Positions 45,676 through 53,855 of a stretch of 64,000 nucleotides of DNA are shown here, piece after piece. The notes under the pieces were generated by a model. That model made no database searches and had not been told where the DNA came from. It was given only the letters and a program-made list of their open reading frames with translations. Origin of the DNA: an uncultured Bacteroidota bacterium. Lineage in GTDB: Bacteria; Bacteroidota; Bacteroidia; Bacteroidales; P3. Where the stretch lies: contig CADAQX010000004.1 of assembly GCA_902790215.1 (NCBI GenBank), positions 1 to 64,000 of the forward strand. The letters are read 5' to 3'. Made by a program: the position numbers and the translations under genes. How positions within the stretch are numbered: position 1 is the stretch's first letter; every line of letters begins with the position of its first letter.

Positions 45676-45886
45676 TTTTTTTATTGCTTGATTGTTTGAT
45701 TGCTTGATTGTTTGAGTATTTGTTGAATGCTTGATTGTTTGAGGGGAGAAAGGTTTTAAGGTTTTAGGGGAGAAGTGAAAATTTAGAAGATTGCATGATT
45801 GTCTAAGTGCTTGATTGTTTGAGTGATTTGACTGCGCCAGCCACTCAGGAATTAACACAATCATGCATTCAAACAATAACTCAATT
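45676..45886. repeat. Iterated-word hairpin repeat, class B copy 4
   Basis: Several TTGATTGT/TTGATTGC words, an A/G-rich stretch, then core at 45820-45847 (TGAGTGATTTGACTGCGCC then AGCCACTCA) and AATCATGCATTCAAACAATAAC. Confidence 0.83.
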
Positions 45887-46579
45887 TTATGAGGTTACTT
45901 GATGGAATTTCTCGGTAAGCTGCTGGGAGGTGATGTTGCCCAGGTGGTCGTCGGACACGATGCGCCCATGGTTGATGATTATGGCGCGGGAGCACATGGC
46001 TTCCACCTCCTGCATGATGTGGGTGGAGAGTAGCACCACTTTGTCTTTCCCGGCATTCTTGATGACGGAGCGTATCTCCTCTAGCTGGTTGGGGTCAAGA
46101 CCTGTGGTGGGCTCGTCGAGGATGAGAACCTTGGGGTCGTGGATGAGCGCCTGGGCCAGACCGACACGCTGGCGGTAGCCTTTGGAGAGCTGGCCGATAC
46201 GCTTGTTGCTTTCGGGCGTGAGACCCACCAGCTCTATCATGTCTTCAACACGGCTTTTGCCGTCTTTGATGCCATAGATGCCGGCGGAGAAGCGGAGGAA
46301 CTCCCTCACATACATGTCGAGATAAAGCGGGTTGTGCTCGGGCAGGTAGCCTATCTGCCGCCGTACTTCCAAGGGATCTTCATAGATGCTGTGGCCACAT
46401 ACTGTGGCCTCGCCCTCGGTGGGTGGGATGTAGCAGGTGAGGATTTTCATCAGCGTGGATTTGCCCGCCCCGTTGGGGCCCAGCAATCCGACCACTTCAC
46501 CCTCCTTGACGGAAAAACTGACGTCGTCCAGGGCGCGCTGCCCGTCATAGATTTTGGTAATATGCTGTACTTCTATCAT
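45887..46579 (-). CDS. gldA: ABC transporter ATPase, GldA-like
   Basis: A 230-residue ABC ATPase: Walker A GPNGAGKST at 34-42, signature variant LSKGYRQR near 134, Walker B LILDEP near 156-161, and the YLPEHNPLY stretch typical of GldA and NosF-like ATPases. GldA, with GldF/GldG, is known from gliding motility in Bacteroidetes; no permease gene is next to it here, so the symbol is provisional. Confidence 0.8.
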   Translation of the reverse strand: MIEVQHITKIYDGQRALDDVSFSVKEGEVVGLLGPNGAGKSTLMKILTCYIPPTEGEATVCGHSIYEDPLEVRRQIGYLPEHNPLYLDMYVREFLRFSAGIYGIKDGKSRVEDMIELVGLTPESNKRIGQLSKGYRQRVGLAQALIHDPKVLILDEPTTGLDPNQLEEIRSVIKNAGKDKVVLLSTHIMQEVEAMCSRAIIINHGRIVSDDHLGNITSQQLTEKFHQVTS

Positions 46580-46582
46580 ATT

Positions 46583-46706
46583 ATTATTGCTTGATTGTCT
46601 GATTGCTTGATTGCTTGAGTATTTGTTGATTGCTTGAAAAGTTGAAAATTGAAAGTTGAGAGTTGAGAATTATCCGGGTGCGGCAGCAATTTTCAACTTT
46701 CAATTT
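46583..46706. repeat. Iterated-word hairpin (TTGATTGC words and TTGAAAAT arms)
   Basis: TTGATTGC words followed by an inverted pair: 46636-46659 (AAAGTTGAAAATTGAAAG) and 46692-46715, about 22 of 24 complementary, around a TCCGGGTGCGGCAGC core. The right arm reaches into the last codons of the amidase gene. Confidence 0.8.
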
Positions 46707-48059
46707 TCAATTTTCTTGCATTTCCTTGGCCTTTTGCAGCGATATGCGCTCTCCGTTCAGGAAGGCTACCACAAAGGCATCCTTGAAACCCTTCTCGCGC
46801 ACTTCCTTCTGATAGTTGGCTGCTTCGCGGGCCGTGGCAAAGCTGCCGGTGGTGTAGCAATAGGTGTTCTTCTGCATGTAGTATTCGTAGTCAGTGATGC
46901 CCTTGAACTCGCGTGCATTCGCTTTCACTTCTTTGCCGCTGGTCATAAACTGCACTTTATAGACTATGCCCGAAGCAGCGGGATTAGACTTAGGCTGGGG
47001 CTCAGGCTCGGCCGGAGCCACCTCCGGGGTAGGCTCGGCCACACGGGGTTCGTCCTTGGGCAGTGGAGGCTCCACATGCGTCTGTGCGGTGGAGGGGACA
47101 AAGGTGGTGGGTTGGTCGGCGGCAGGAGCCTCGGGGGTCTTCTCGGCCACAGGTGCAACAGGCGTTGTGTCGACCTTTTCTGGCTTGACCGGTGCAACAT
47201 CGGCAGGCTTGGCCTGTTCTTTCTTTGAGTTTTTGTCTTTATAGCCTTTCATCTCAATCTTCAGGTTGCCCGGAGCCTTCACACCCTCGACCGAGCTTTT
47301 GTAGTTCACAAATGCCTTGAATATGCTCACCACGATGGTGGCCTGTCCCTCGTCAGACATCATATACTGTTCCTCTTCGGGGTTGCTGATAAAGCCCACC
47401 TCGGTGAGCACTGCGGGCATGGCGGTCTTATATAGCACGAATATCTCGGCTTGCTTCACACCGCGGTTGATTGTCTTGATGGCCGACTTGTACTGCTCCT
47501 GAATATACCCTGCAAAGTCGAGGCTCTTGTCGAGATAGGCGTTCTGATACATGGCAAACATCACATAGCTCTCAGGCGAGTTGGGGTCGAATCCCTGATA
47601 GTCGCTGTTGTCCTTGTAGCCTTTCTCCAACAGTATGTCGGCATTCTCCTTCTTAGCCACCTCCATGTTAGCCTTGCTCTGCGAAAGACCCATCACATAG
47701 GTTTCCACACCCGTGGGGGTGGAATTGGTCCACGAGTTGCAGTGTATGGAGATAAACAGGTCGGCCTTGGCCTTGTTGGCTATGCGGGCACGCTCCGCCA
47801 GCGTAATGTCGACATCAGTGGTGCGCGTATAGATTATCTTCACGTCCGGATAATTGTCCTCAATCAGCTTACCCAGCTTCAAAGCCATCTGCAACGTAAG
47901 GGTCTTCTCCTGGCATTTTCTTCCCACCGCACCCGGCTTGTCGCCGCCGTGCCCGGCATCAATCACCACAGTTTTCACCTGTCCAACCGTTTTTTTCTGA
48001 GAAAAAGAGGCTCCATTGATGCAGGCAAGCACAATAAAAAAGCAAAATAAGCGTTTCAT
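46707..48059 (-). CDS. N-acetylmuramoyl-L-alanine amidase with SPOR domain
   Basis: Periplasmic peptidoglycan amidase (Amidase_3). A 450-residue protein with signal peptide (1-20), zinc ligands in VVIDAGHGGDKPG, the Glu of RKCQEKTLTLQ and SIHCNSW, plus the EVGFISNPEE segment. A Pro/Ala/Glu-rich linker (about 275-360) leads to a C-terminal SPOR-like domain that would bind denuded septal glycan, suggesting a role in cell separation. The ATG at 48059 is used because the -7 box at 48126-48133 excludes the longer frame. Confidence 0.92.
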   Translation of the reverse strand: MKRLFCFFIVLACINGASFSQKKTVGQVKTVVIDAGHGGDKPGAVGRKCQEKTLTLQMALKLGKLIEDNYPDVKIIYTRTTDVDITLAERARIANKAKADLFISIHCNSWTNSTPTGVETYVMGLSQSKANMEVAKKENADILLEKGYKDNSDYQGFDPNSPESYVMFAMYQNAYLDKSLDFAGYIQEQYKSAIKTINRGVKQAEIFVLYKTAMPAVLTEVGFISNPEEEQYMMSDEGQATIVVSIFKAFVNYKSSVEGVKAPGNLKIEMKGYKDKNSKKEQAKPADVAPVKPEKVDTTPVAPVAEKTPEAPAADQPTTFVPSTAQTHVEPPLPKDEPRVAEPTPEVAPAEPEPQPKSNPAASGIVYKVQFMTSGKEVKANAREFKGITDYEYYMQKNTYCYTTGSFATAREAANYQKEVREKGFKDAFVVAFLNGERISLQKAKEMQEN

Positions 48060-48105
48060 TTTCAGTTGTATGTTTTTTATTTTTTCGTATTGTACAAAAA
48101 GTTGG

Positions 48106-48133
48106 TATCTTTGCAAATTCTTTTGCAAAGATA
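48106..48133. promoter_or_regulatory. Overlapping face-to-face -7 promoters forming an 11-bp inverted repeat
   Basis: TATCTTTGCAA at 48106-48116 (plus strand, for the LptD-like gene) and its exact reverse complement at 48123-48133 (minus strand, for the amidase gene). The two predicted start sites lie within a few bases of one another near 48120. Confidence 0.75.
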
Positions 48134-48161
48134 CGAGGAAATTCGGAAAGTGAAAAGAAAT

Positions 48162-50888
48162 ATGCGGAAACTTTTGAACATCTGTTTGTTAGTCTTACTT
48201 GTCGGACTATCGGCAGAAGTGTGTGCACAGGACGATTCTGTGCACAGGGAGCCGCGTATCTCCACTCTCCGACCCTCTCTGCAGCTCCAACCGGACTCCC
48301 TGCGAGGCAACACCACCCTTTCTTCCCTGACGACCGACACGCTTGTCCAAGGACTCGACAGCATCAATCAAACCGACACCCTGCTCTCCGCCTCCGACAG
48401 CACACTCATGCCCGTCATACCCAACTCGCCCAATGCCCTCACCAGCATCGTGCACTACAAGGCCGCCGACTCCATTGCCATCGACATCAACAAACGCAAG
48501 GCCCAGCTGTACAACAAAGGTGTTATAGAATATGACGGAATGGAACTCAAGGCCAACGAAATCCGGGTGGACTTCGACAAGCAGACGCTCTATGCACAAC
48601 CCGTGTCCGACACCAGCGGCAAACCCACCGGACGCCCCTTCTTCAAGCAAGGCGACGATGAATACATGGCCGACACCATCGTCTTCAACTACAACACCCA
48701 CAAAGGCCTCATCTCCGGTGTCATCACCCAGCAGGGCGACGGCTTCCTCCACGGCTCGCGCGTGAAGAAAGTCAGCGACTCCGTCATGTATCTCAACGGC
48801 GGGCAATACACCACCTGCAACTACAACCATCCCCACTTTGCCATCAACTTCACCCGCTCCAAACTCATCACCGGCGACAAGATTTTCACGGGTCCCGCCT
48901 ACGTCACCATCGAGGATGTACCGACGCCACTCGTGCTGCCCTTCGCCTTCTTCCCCATGTCGCACGACCGCACATCGGGCATTCTCATGCCCAGCTACGG
49001 CTGGATGAACAACCGGGGATACTACCTCAAAGACGGTGGCTACTACTTCGCCATCAACGACAACATCGACCTCTCTCTCATCGGCGATATCTTCACCAAC
49101 CTCAGCTGGGCGGCCGAAGCCAAGAGCAACTACTACGTGCGCTACAAATACAAAGGCAACTTCGACATCCGCTACGGCATCACCAAGGAAGGCATTCCGG
49201 GCGACAGCGCCACTTTCCAAAAATTTAGCGACTTCAAGATCGAATGGAAACACGAGCAGGACGCCAAGGCCAACCCCCACAGCCGATTCTCGGCCAATGT
49301 CAACCTGCAGAGCCGCAACTACAACAAAAACACCACCAACCGCAACGACTACTTCAACAGCACCACCACCTCCAGCATCTCCTACACCGCACAGCTGGGC
49401 AGCTCCCTCAACTTCGCCGCCTCGCTGCGCGAGTCATACAATGCCCAGACCGGCCTCATGAACATCAAGCTGCCCTCCATTTCCCTCAGTTCCTCCACCT
49501 TCTACCCCCTGCGCCGCAAAGAGGTCTCCGGTGCCTACCGCTGGTACGAAAACATCTCCCTCGCCTACTCCATGTCTGCCGACAACAACATCACCGCCCA
49601 GGACTCCGACCTCTTCAAACTCACCACACTCAACCGCATGCAGTACGGCCTCCAGCACACCGTCCCCCTCAGCCTCTCCATCAAAGTACTCAAATACTTC
49701 AACTGGACCAACACCGTCTCCTACAACGAGCGCTGGCACTGGAGCACCATACGCAAGCACTTCGACACAGTCAACAACTCCGTCGTCATCGACACCGTGC
49801 GCGGCTTCCGTGCCAACCGCGAAGTGAGCTTCACCTCTTCCCTTTCCACCCGCATCTATGGCATGTTCAACTTCAAGTACGGCCCCCTCAAAGCCATCCG
49901 CCACGTCATCAACCCCTCCGTCTCGTTCAACTACCACCCCGACTTCGGCAACCCCGCCCTCAACTGGTGGCAGTCCTACACCGACAACACCGGCTACGTC
50001 CACCGCTACTCCATCTTTGAGCAAAGCCTCTTCGGTGGCCCGCCCGACGGACAGTCCGGCCGTATCAACTTCAGCGTGGGCAACAACCTGGAAATAAAAG
50101 TGGCCGACAAGAAAGACACCGTCACCGGAACCCGGAAAGTCACCCTTCTCGAAAACCTCAACCTCAACATGAGCTACGACCTCGCCCGAGACTCGCTGCG
50201 CTGGTCCGACCTCGTCATATCAGGGCGTACCACACTTTTCAAGAAATTCGTCATCAACTACTCCGGCTCTTTCAGCCCCTACTACATCGACGACGAAGGC
50301 CGCAAGCACGACCAATTCATCTGGAAGACCGGACAGAAAAAAATCTTCCAGAAAAACAATTCCACCTGGAGCACCCAGATATCCTACAGCATCAACAACA
50401 ACACTTTCGAATCCGAAGGCAAATCCAAGAAAGACAAGCCCGCCGGAGAACTCGTCGTGGCACCCATCATGCAGTCGCCCTACAACTACAACCCAGCCCT
50501 GCTCATGGGCACCTACGCCGACTTCTCCATGCCGTGGAACGTATCGTTCAACTACACCCTCAGCTACGTCAGCACCTACGTCGCCGCACAATACAAATTC
50601 AAAAACGACATCATCCAAACCCTCAGCGTGTCAGCCAACGCCGACATCACCAAGAACTGGCGCGTGGCCGTCTCCACCGGCTACGACTTCGTCAACAAAG
50701 GCCTCTCCTACACCTCCATCGACATCTACCGCGACCTCCACTGCTGGGAAATGCGCTTCAACTGGATCCCCTTCGGCTACTACAAAAGCTGGAACTTCCA
50801 AATCAACATCAAAGCCAGCAGCCTCAAAGACGTCAAATACCAGAAACAACGCGCCTACCAGGACAACCACGGCTACTACTCCTACTAA
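48162..50888 (+). CDS. LptD-like outer-membrane LPS assembly protein
   Basis: A 908-residue outer-membrane protein: signal peptide (1-23), an OstA-like jellyroll region (KRKAQLYNKGVIEYDGMELKANEIRVDFD), then a large beta-barrel with alternating aromatic strands, ending in Tyr. It resembles the putative LPS assembly proteins LptD of Bacteroidetes, which insert LPS in the outer leaflet. It begins 43 bases after a predicted transcription start; an earlier ATG at 48066 lies upstream of the -7 box and is rejected. Confidence 0.88.
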   Translation: MRKLLNICLLVLLVGLSAEVCAQDDSVHREPRISTLRPSLQLQPDSLRGNTTLSSLTTDTLVQGLDSINQTDTLLSASDSTLMPVIPNSPNALTSIVHYKAADSIAIDINKRKAQLYNKGVIEYDGMELKANEIRVDFDKQTLYAQPVSDTSGKPTGRPFFKQGDDEYMADTIVFNYNTHKGLISGVITQQGDGFLHGSRVKKVSDSVMYLNGGQYTTCNYNHPHFAINFTRSKLITGDKIFTGPAYVTIEDVPTPLVLPFAFFPMSHDRTSGILMPSYGWMNNRGYYLKDGGYYFAINDNIDLSLIGDIFTNLSWAAEAKSNYYVRYKYKGNFDIRYGITKEGIPGDSATFQKFSDFKIEWKHEQDAKANPHSRFSANVNLQSRNYNKNTTNRNDYFNSTTTSSISYTAQLGSSLNFAASLRESYNAQTGLMNIKLPSISLSSSTFYPLRRKEVSGAYRWYENISLAYSMSADNNITAQDSDLFKLTTLNRMQYGLQHTVPLSLSIKVLKYFNWTNTVSYNERWHWSTIRKHFDTVNNSVVIDTVRGFRANREVSFTSSLSTRIYGMFNFKYGPLKAIRHVINPSVSFNYHPDFGNPALNWWQSYTDNTGYVHRYSIFEQSLFGGPPDGQSGRINFSVGNNLEIKVADKKDTVTGTRKVTLLENLNLNMSYDLARDSLRWSDLVISGRTTLFKKFVINYSGSFSPYYIDDEGRKHDQFIWKTGQKKIFQKNNSTWSTQISYSINNNTFESEGKSKKDKPAGELVVAPIMQSPYNYNPALLMGTYADFSMPWNVSFNYTLSYVSTYVAAQYKFKNDIIQTLSVSANADITKNWRVAVSTGYDFVNKGLSYTSIDIYRDLHCWEMRFNWIPFGYYKSWNFQINIKASSLKDVKYQKQRAYQDNHGYYSY

Positions 50889-50924
50889 CCAACCCTCCGT
50901 CAAAACCCACAAAACACAAACACC

Positions 50925-51239
50925 ATGACAGAAAAACTCTACCACTCCATCGGCGAAGTCGCCCGCATGCTCAACGTCAACCCCTCAGTCCTCCGGTTCT
51001 GGGAGACCCAGTTCCCCTCCATCCAGCCCCACAAAAACAAAAAGGGCACCCGCTACTACACCGACGACGACATCGCCCAGCTACGACAAATCCACCACCT
51101 CACACGCGACTGCGGCTACACCCTCGACGGCGCACGCGAACAACTGCGTCTCGACGGCAAACTCGACGACAAGATGCAGCTCATCCGCACACTCACCGAG
51201 ACCCGTCAGTTCCTCGCCGACCTCAAAGAATTCCTGTAG
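50925..51239 (+). CDS. MerR-family transcriptional regulator
   Basis: A 104-residue protein with the MerR winged helix-turn-helix at the start (YHSIGEVARMLNVNPSVLRFWETQFP, KGTRYYTDDDIAQLRQI) and a short dimerisation helix; no effector domain. Such short MerR proteins are common in Bacteroidetes. It follows the LptD-like gene by 36 bases and is probably co-transcribed. Target unknown. Confidence 0.9.
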   Translation: MTEKLYHSIGEVARMLNVNPSVLRFWETQFPSIQPHKNKKGTRYYTDDDIAQLRQIHHLTRDCGYTLDGAREQLRLDGKLDDKMQLIRTLTETRQFLADLKEFL

Positions 51240-51324
51240 CCGCATCCCCCCCCATTCCGCATTTCCACATTCGTTCTTGCCTCGCTCTTACAAAAGAACA
51301 TCGTCACAGCAGCGGTGTAGCTTC

Positions 51325-51366
51325 AACCCAAATCGGTCGTAAGGTTTATGCCGATTAGTATTTGTT
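51325..51366 (-). repeat. 44-bp dispersed repeat R2, copy c
   Basis: AACCCAAATCGGTCGTAAGG ... GATTAGTATTTGTT; inverted relative to copies a and b. Confidence 0.8.
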
Positions 51367-51422
51367 ATGTTCCATGTCTTTGCTTGTTCTCGTTTCGAGC
51401 AGATTGACCCGCACGAGTTTAG

Positions 51423-51480
51423 AGGTAAGAACCAAGAGCCAGGAACTGTGGCATACAATCCTGGTTCTTATCTCTTACCT
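51423..51480. other. Long imperfect hairpin
   Basis: AGGTAAGA (51423-51430) pairs with TCTTACCT (51473-51480), and AAGAGCCAGGA inside it pairs with TCCTGGTTCTT with one wobble. No T-run follows. Role unknown; it lies in the spacer between merR and R1 copy 3. Confidence 0.55.
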
Positions 51481-51500
51481 CTTACTTTGCCTTCTGCTGC

Positions 51501-51734
51501 TTCGCGCGTAATTTACTCTTTATTCTGTGAGGGATTACGTCACCTTTCGTCAATGTTCCGATAGTGTCGCATATTTGTCACCAACGTTCCTCAGTGTGCC
51601 TTCAGGGCCCGATGTTGCGCCGTTCTTTGTCATATCGTTTTTCGATATGTTTCCCATCGTTTTCCCTTTGTGAAACGGAAAAGAAAGGGAAAACGATCGA
51701 ATAACGATCGAATAAATGACGACGCTTGATGGTT
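51501..51734 (-). repeat. 230-bp dispersed MITE-like repeat R1, copy 3 (inverted)
   Basis: Reverse complement of copies 1 and 2 over its full length. Its internal palindrome is the best preserved: ATCGTTTTCCCTTT at 51656-51669 is mirrored exactly 14 bases later. Confidence 0.8.
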
Positions 51735-51758
51735 ACTATATACAGGATAGATCCTATC

Positions 51759-51833
51759 AACCCAAATCGGTCATTAGGGTTTATGGCAGATTAGTATCTG
51801 TTTCGATATGAAAACCTGATGACCGGTTTGGGT
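51759..51833. repeat. 44-bp dispersed repeat R2, copy d, with an opposed half copy
   Basis: Full inverted R2 at 51759-51802, then a half copy in the opposite direction at 51810-51833 (GATGACCGGTTTGGGTT). The two halves form a 24-bp imperfect stem downstream of the DUF4954 gene. Confidence 0.75.
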
Positions 51834-51849
51834 TTAAAGCCCGTCGGGG

Positions 51850-53688
51850 TCAGTCAAGCACGGCTTTCATCTCGGCTTCGTTGCGGTAGGTCATCTGGCG
51901 GAAGAGGTTCTCGGCATCTTTCTGGCGGGTGATGCGCACTTGGTCGGCCACATACTGCCGGATGGTGGCATAGCGTTGCAGGTAGAGTTGCCATTGCTCC
52001 TCTGTGAGTTTGCGGCACTGGCTGAGCTCGCACAGCACTTTGTAGGCATGGCGGCGGCACAGCGCAGGATACTCCTCCCACCACTGGTTGTAGCGGGCAT
52101 GGATGTCGTCCCAACTTGCGACTTCGCCGTTCTCAATCTGGGCAATCAGCTCGTCCAGGCAGGACTGCGGCACCAACTGTCCACCCAGGTTCACCCACTC
52201 GCGTTCACGCTCGCCTTCACCCAGCGAGGCTTCGGGCAGCGGGGTATTCAGGTCGTCGCCAGAAAGCACGCCCATGGCATAATAAATCAGCATTTCCTCA
52301 TAGGCCTTGTAGCCCTCGGCGGCCTTGAGCACAAGCACCGGACGCTTGCCCTTCTCCATGCCGTAGGCCAGCACCTCCACGCGCTCCTTGTCCTTGTCGA
52401 ACTTCAGATAGGCCTGCTCAGTCCAATATTTGAGCAGCATACGTCCGTTGATAATCTCTTCGGCAGTGTCGGGGGCAAAAGGCGTGAAGACAATATGCTG
52501 GGCTTTTTTCTTGCGCTTGTCGCGCTTGGCGAACTTGGTGATATTGCGGTTGAGGGCATACATGTTGTACATCCACCAATAGGCGGGCATCACCTCAAGC
52601 CGGTTCTTGGACGTGTTGTTGTTCACCAGCGCGAAGGGCAGAGTAATGCTCAACTCGGCGGGATAGGAACCCTTGGCCAGCAGGCAGTAGGAGGCAAAAC
52701 TGGAGGAGTGTTTGAGGCTGGTGCACAGTCCCGGCCAGAAGCCTCGGCCGGCCACTATCTCGTTGTCAGCAGTGCGGCCGTTGTGGTTCGAGCCCACGGT
52801 GCAGCCGGCAGCCATGTTGCTCTGCCCCATAATCAGGGAGGCGATGAGGAACGAGTTATTGTGGTGCTGCTCATGGGCGGGGAAGATGATGTTGTTGCCC
52901 ACCTCGCACCGGGCAATGGTGGAGTTGTCGCCCACCACCGTGTCGTTGAGACGTACACCGAACTCCAGATGGACATGTTCACCCAAGACAAAGCGCATGG
53001 CTATGCAGCCGTATTCGCAAGTGCATCCATAGCCCACCACGCCATCGGCCAGCACAATGCAGTCCTCTATGCGCGAGGGAGCCTCCTGGTCGGAGAGAAC
53101 GAACACATTGTGGAGAGTGGGCGTGTTCTTTATTACGCAGCAGTCGCCCACATGGCCGTATGAACCCTCGGTGGTGGCAAGCTGTTGACGGGTCATTTCG
53201 TCCAGTCGCTCAACCATCTTGGCGTGGTCGCGGTACTTGGCCCACAGGTAAGCGTCGCCGATGGTCATGCCGCTGAAGGGAAGGATGCGGCGGCCACCGT
53301 TCTCGTTCATGGGTTCTATCCATTTGTAATCGTTCTTCGTGTCGGGAGCCGTGGCTGTCATCTCACCGATATTGAAAAGCAGACAGCGGTCGCCCACAGT
53401 GTAGCCGCTGAGCATCCGCACATGGTGCAGGGCGCAATGGTCACCTACCGTAGCCTCGCTGAGCATGGAGTTGTAAATGCCTTCAGGCAGCTTGAGGTCG
53501 CCGTCAGCTATGCAGCCAGGCTCCATACAGCCTATGTTGACATGGCCCATAAAGGTGTTGTTACGGAGGAGGGTGGCATCAAAAGGGTCGCATACGCGGA
53601 CAAGTGTCCAGTCATCGGCGACGTTACCCTGCTGCTTCAGCAACTCAATCTCGTTGCCGGTCAGCGTGCGGAAAGTGTTTGTTTTCAT
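51850..53688 (-). CDS. DUF4954 family protein
   Basis: A 612-residue protein of a family largely confined to Bacteroidetes and some other gut anaerobes. The N-terminal half has a left-handed beta-helix-like pattern (VGDHCALHHVRMLSGYTVGDRCLLFNIG, VVGDNSTIARCEVGNNIIFPAHEQHHNNSF) resembling hexapeptide nucleotidyl/acyl-transferases; the C-terminal part is helical. Function unknown. The frame runs to 53841, but the added N-terminus is hydrophobic and lies in the AT-rich spacer; ATG at 53688 is preferred. Confidence 0.8.
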   Translation of the reverse strand: MKTNTFRTLTGNEIELLKQQGNVADDWTLVRVCDPFDATLLRNNTFMGHVNIGCMEPGCIADGDLKLPEGIYNSMLSEATVGDHCALHHVRMLSGYTVGDRCLLFNIGEMTATAPDTKNDYKWIEPMNENGGRRILPFSGMTIGDAYLWAKYRDHAKMVERLDEMTRQQLATTEGSYGHVGDCCVIKNTPTLHNVFVLSDQEAPSRIEDCIVLADGVVGYGCTCEYGCIAMRFVLGEHVHLEFGVRLNDTVVGDNSTIARCEVGNNIIFPAHEQHHNNSFLIASLIMGQSNMAAGCTVGSNHNGRTADNEIVAGRGFWPGLCTSLKHSSSFASYCLLAKGSYPAELSITLPFALVNNNTSKNRLEVMPAYWWMYNMYALNRNITKFAKRDKRKKKAQHIVFTPFAPDTAEEIINGRMLLKYWTEQAYLKFDKDKERVEVLAYGMEKGKRPVLVLKAAEGYKAYEEMLIYYAMGVLSGDDLNTPLPEASLGEGEREREWVNLGGQLVPQSCLDELIAQIENGEVASWDDIHARYNQWWEEYPALCRRHAYKVLCELSQCRKLTEEQWQLYLQRYATIRQYVADQVRITRQKDAENLFRQMTYRNEAEMKAVLD

Positions 53689-53855
53689 GATGATAAGATA
53701 TATATAATTGATATGAATGAAAGTACAAAGTACGGAAAAAAAAACGACATAGCAGGAAAAAATGTTAAACGATACTAAAAAAACGCAACAAAATCGCACT
53801 TTGTGTGTCATATTAGTGGAAGGTCTCTTTATGTCGAACAATTCAGAACAGAGAA

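Noticed and set aside
45676-45876. 67-residue N-terminal extension of PyrF
   Set aside because: It is encoded by CAATCAAG-type repeats and precedes the normal start of the family.
47451-48050. Long frames opposite the amidase gene and, similarly, opposite many GC-rich genes
   Set aside because: They mirror strongly coding frames on the other strand and have no promoter or recognisable domain.
51367-51564. 65-codon frame in the spacer after merR
   Set aside because: It runs through hairpin and R1 sequence with no promoter, no family resemblance and atypical composition.
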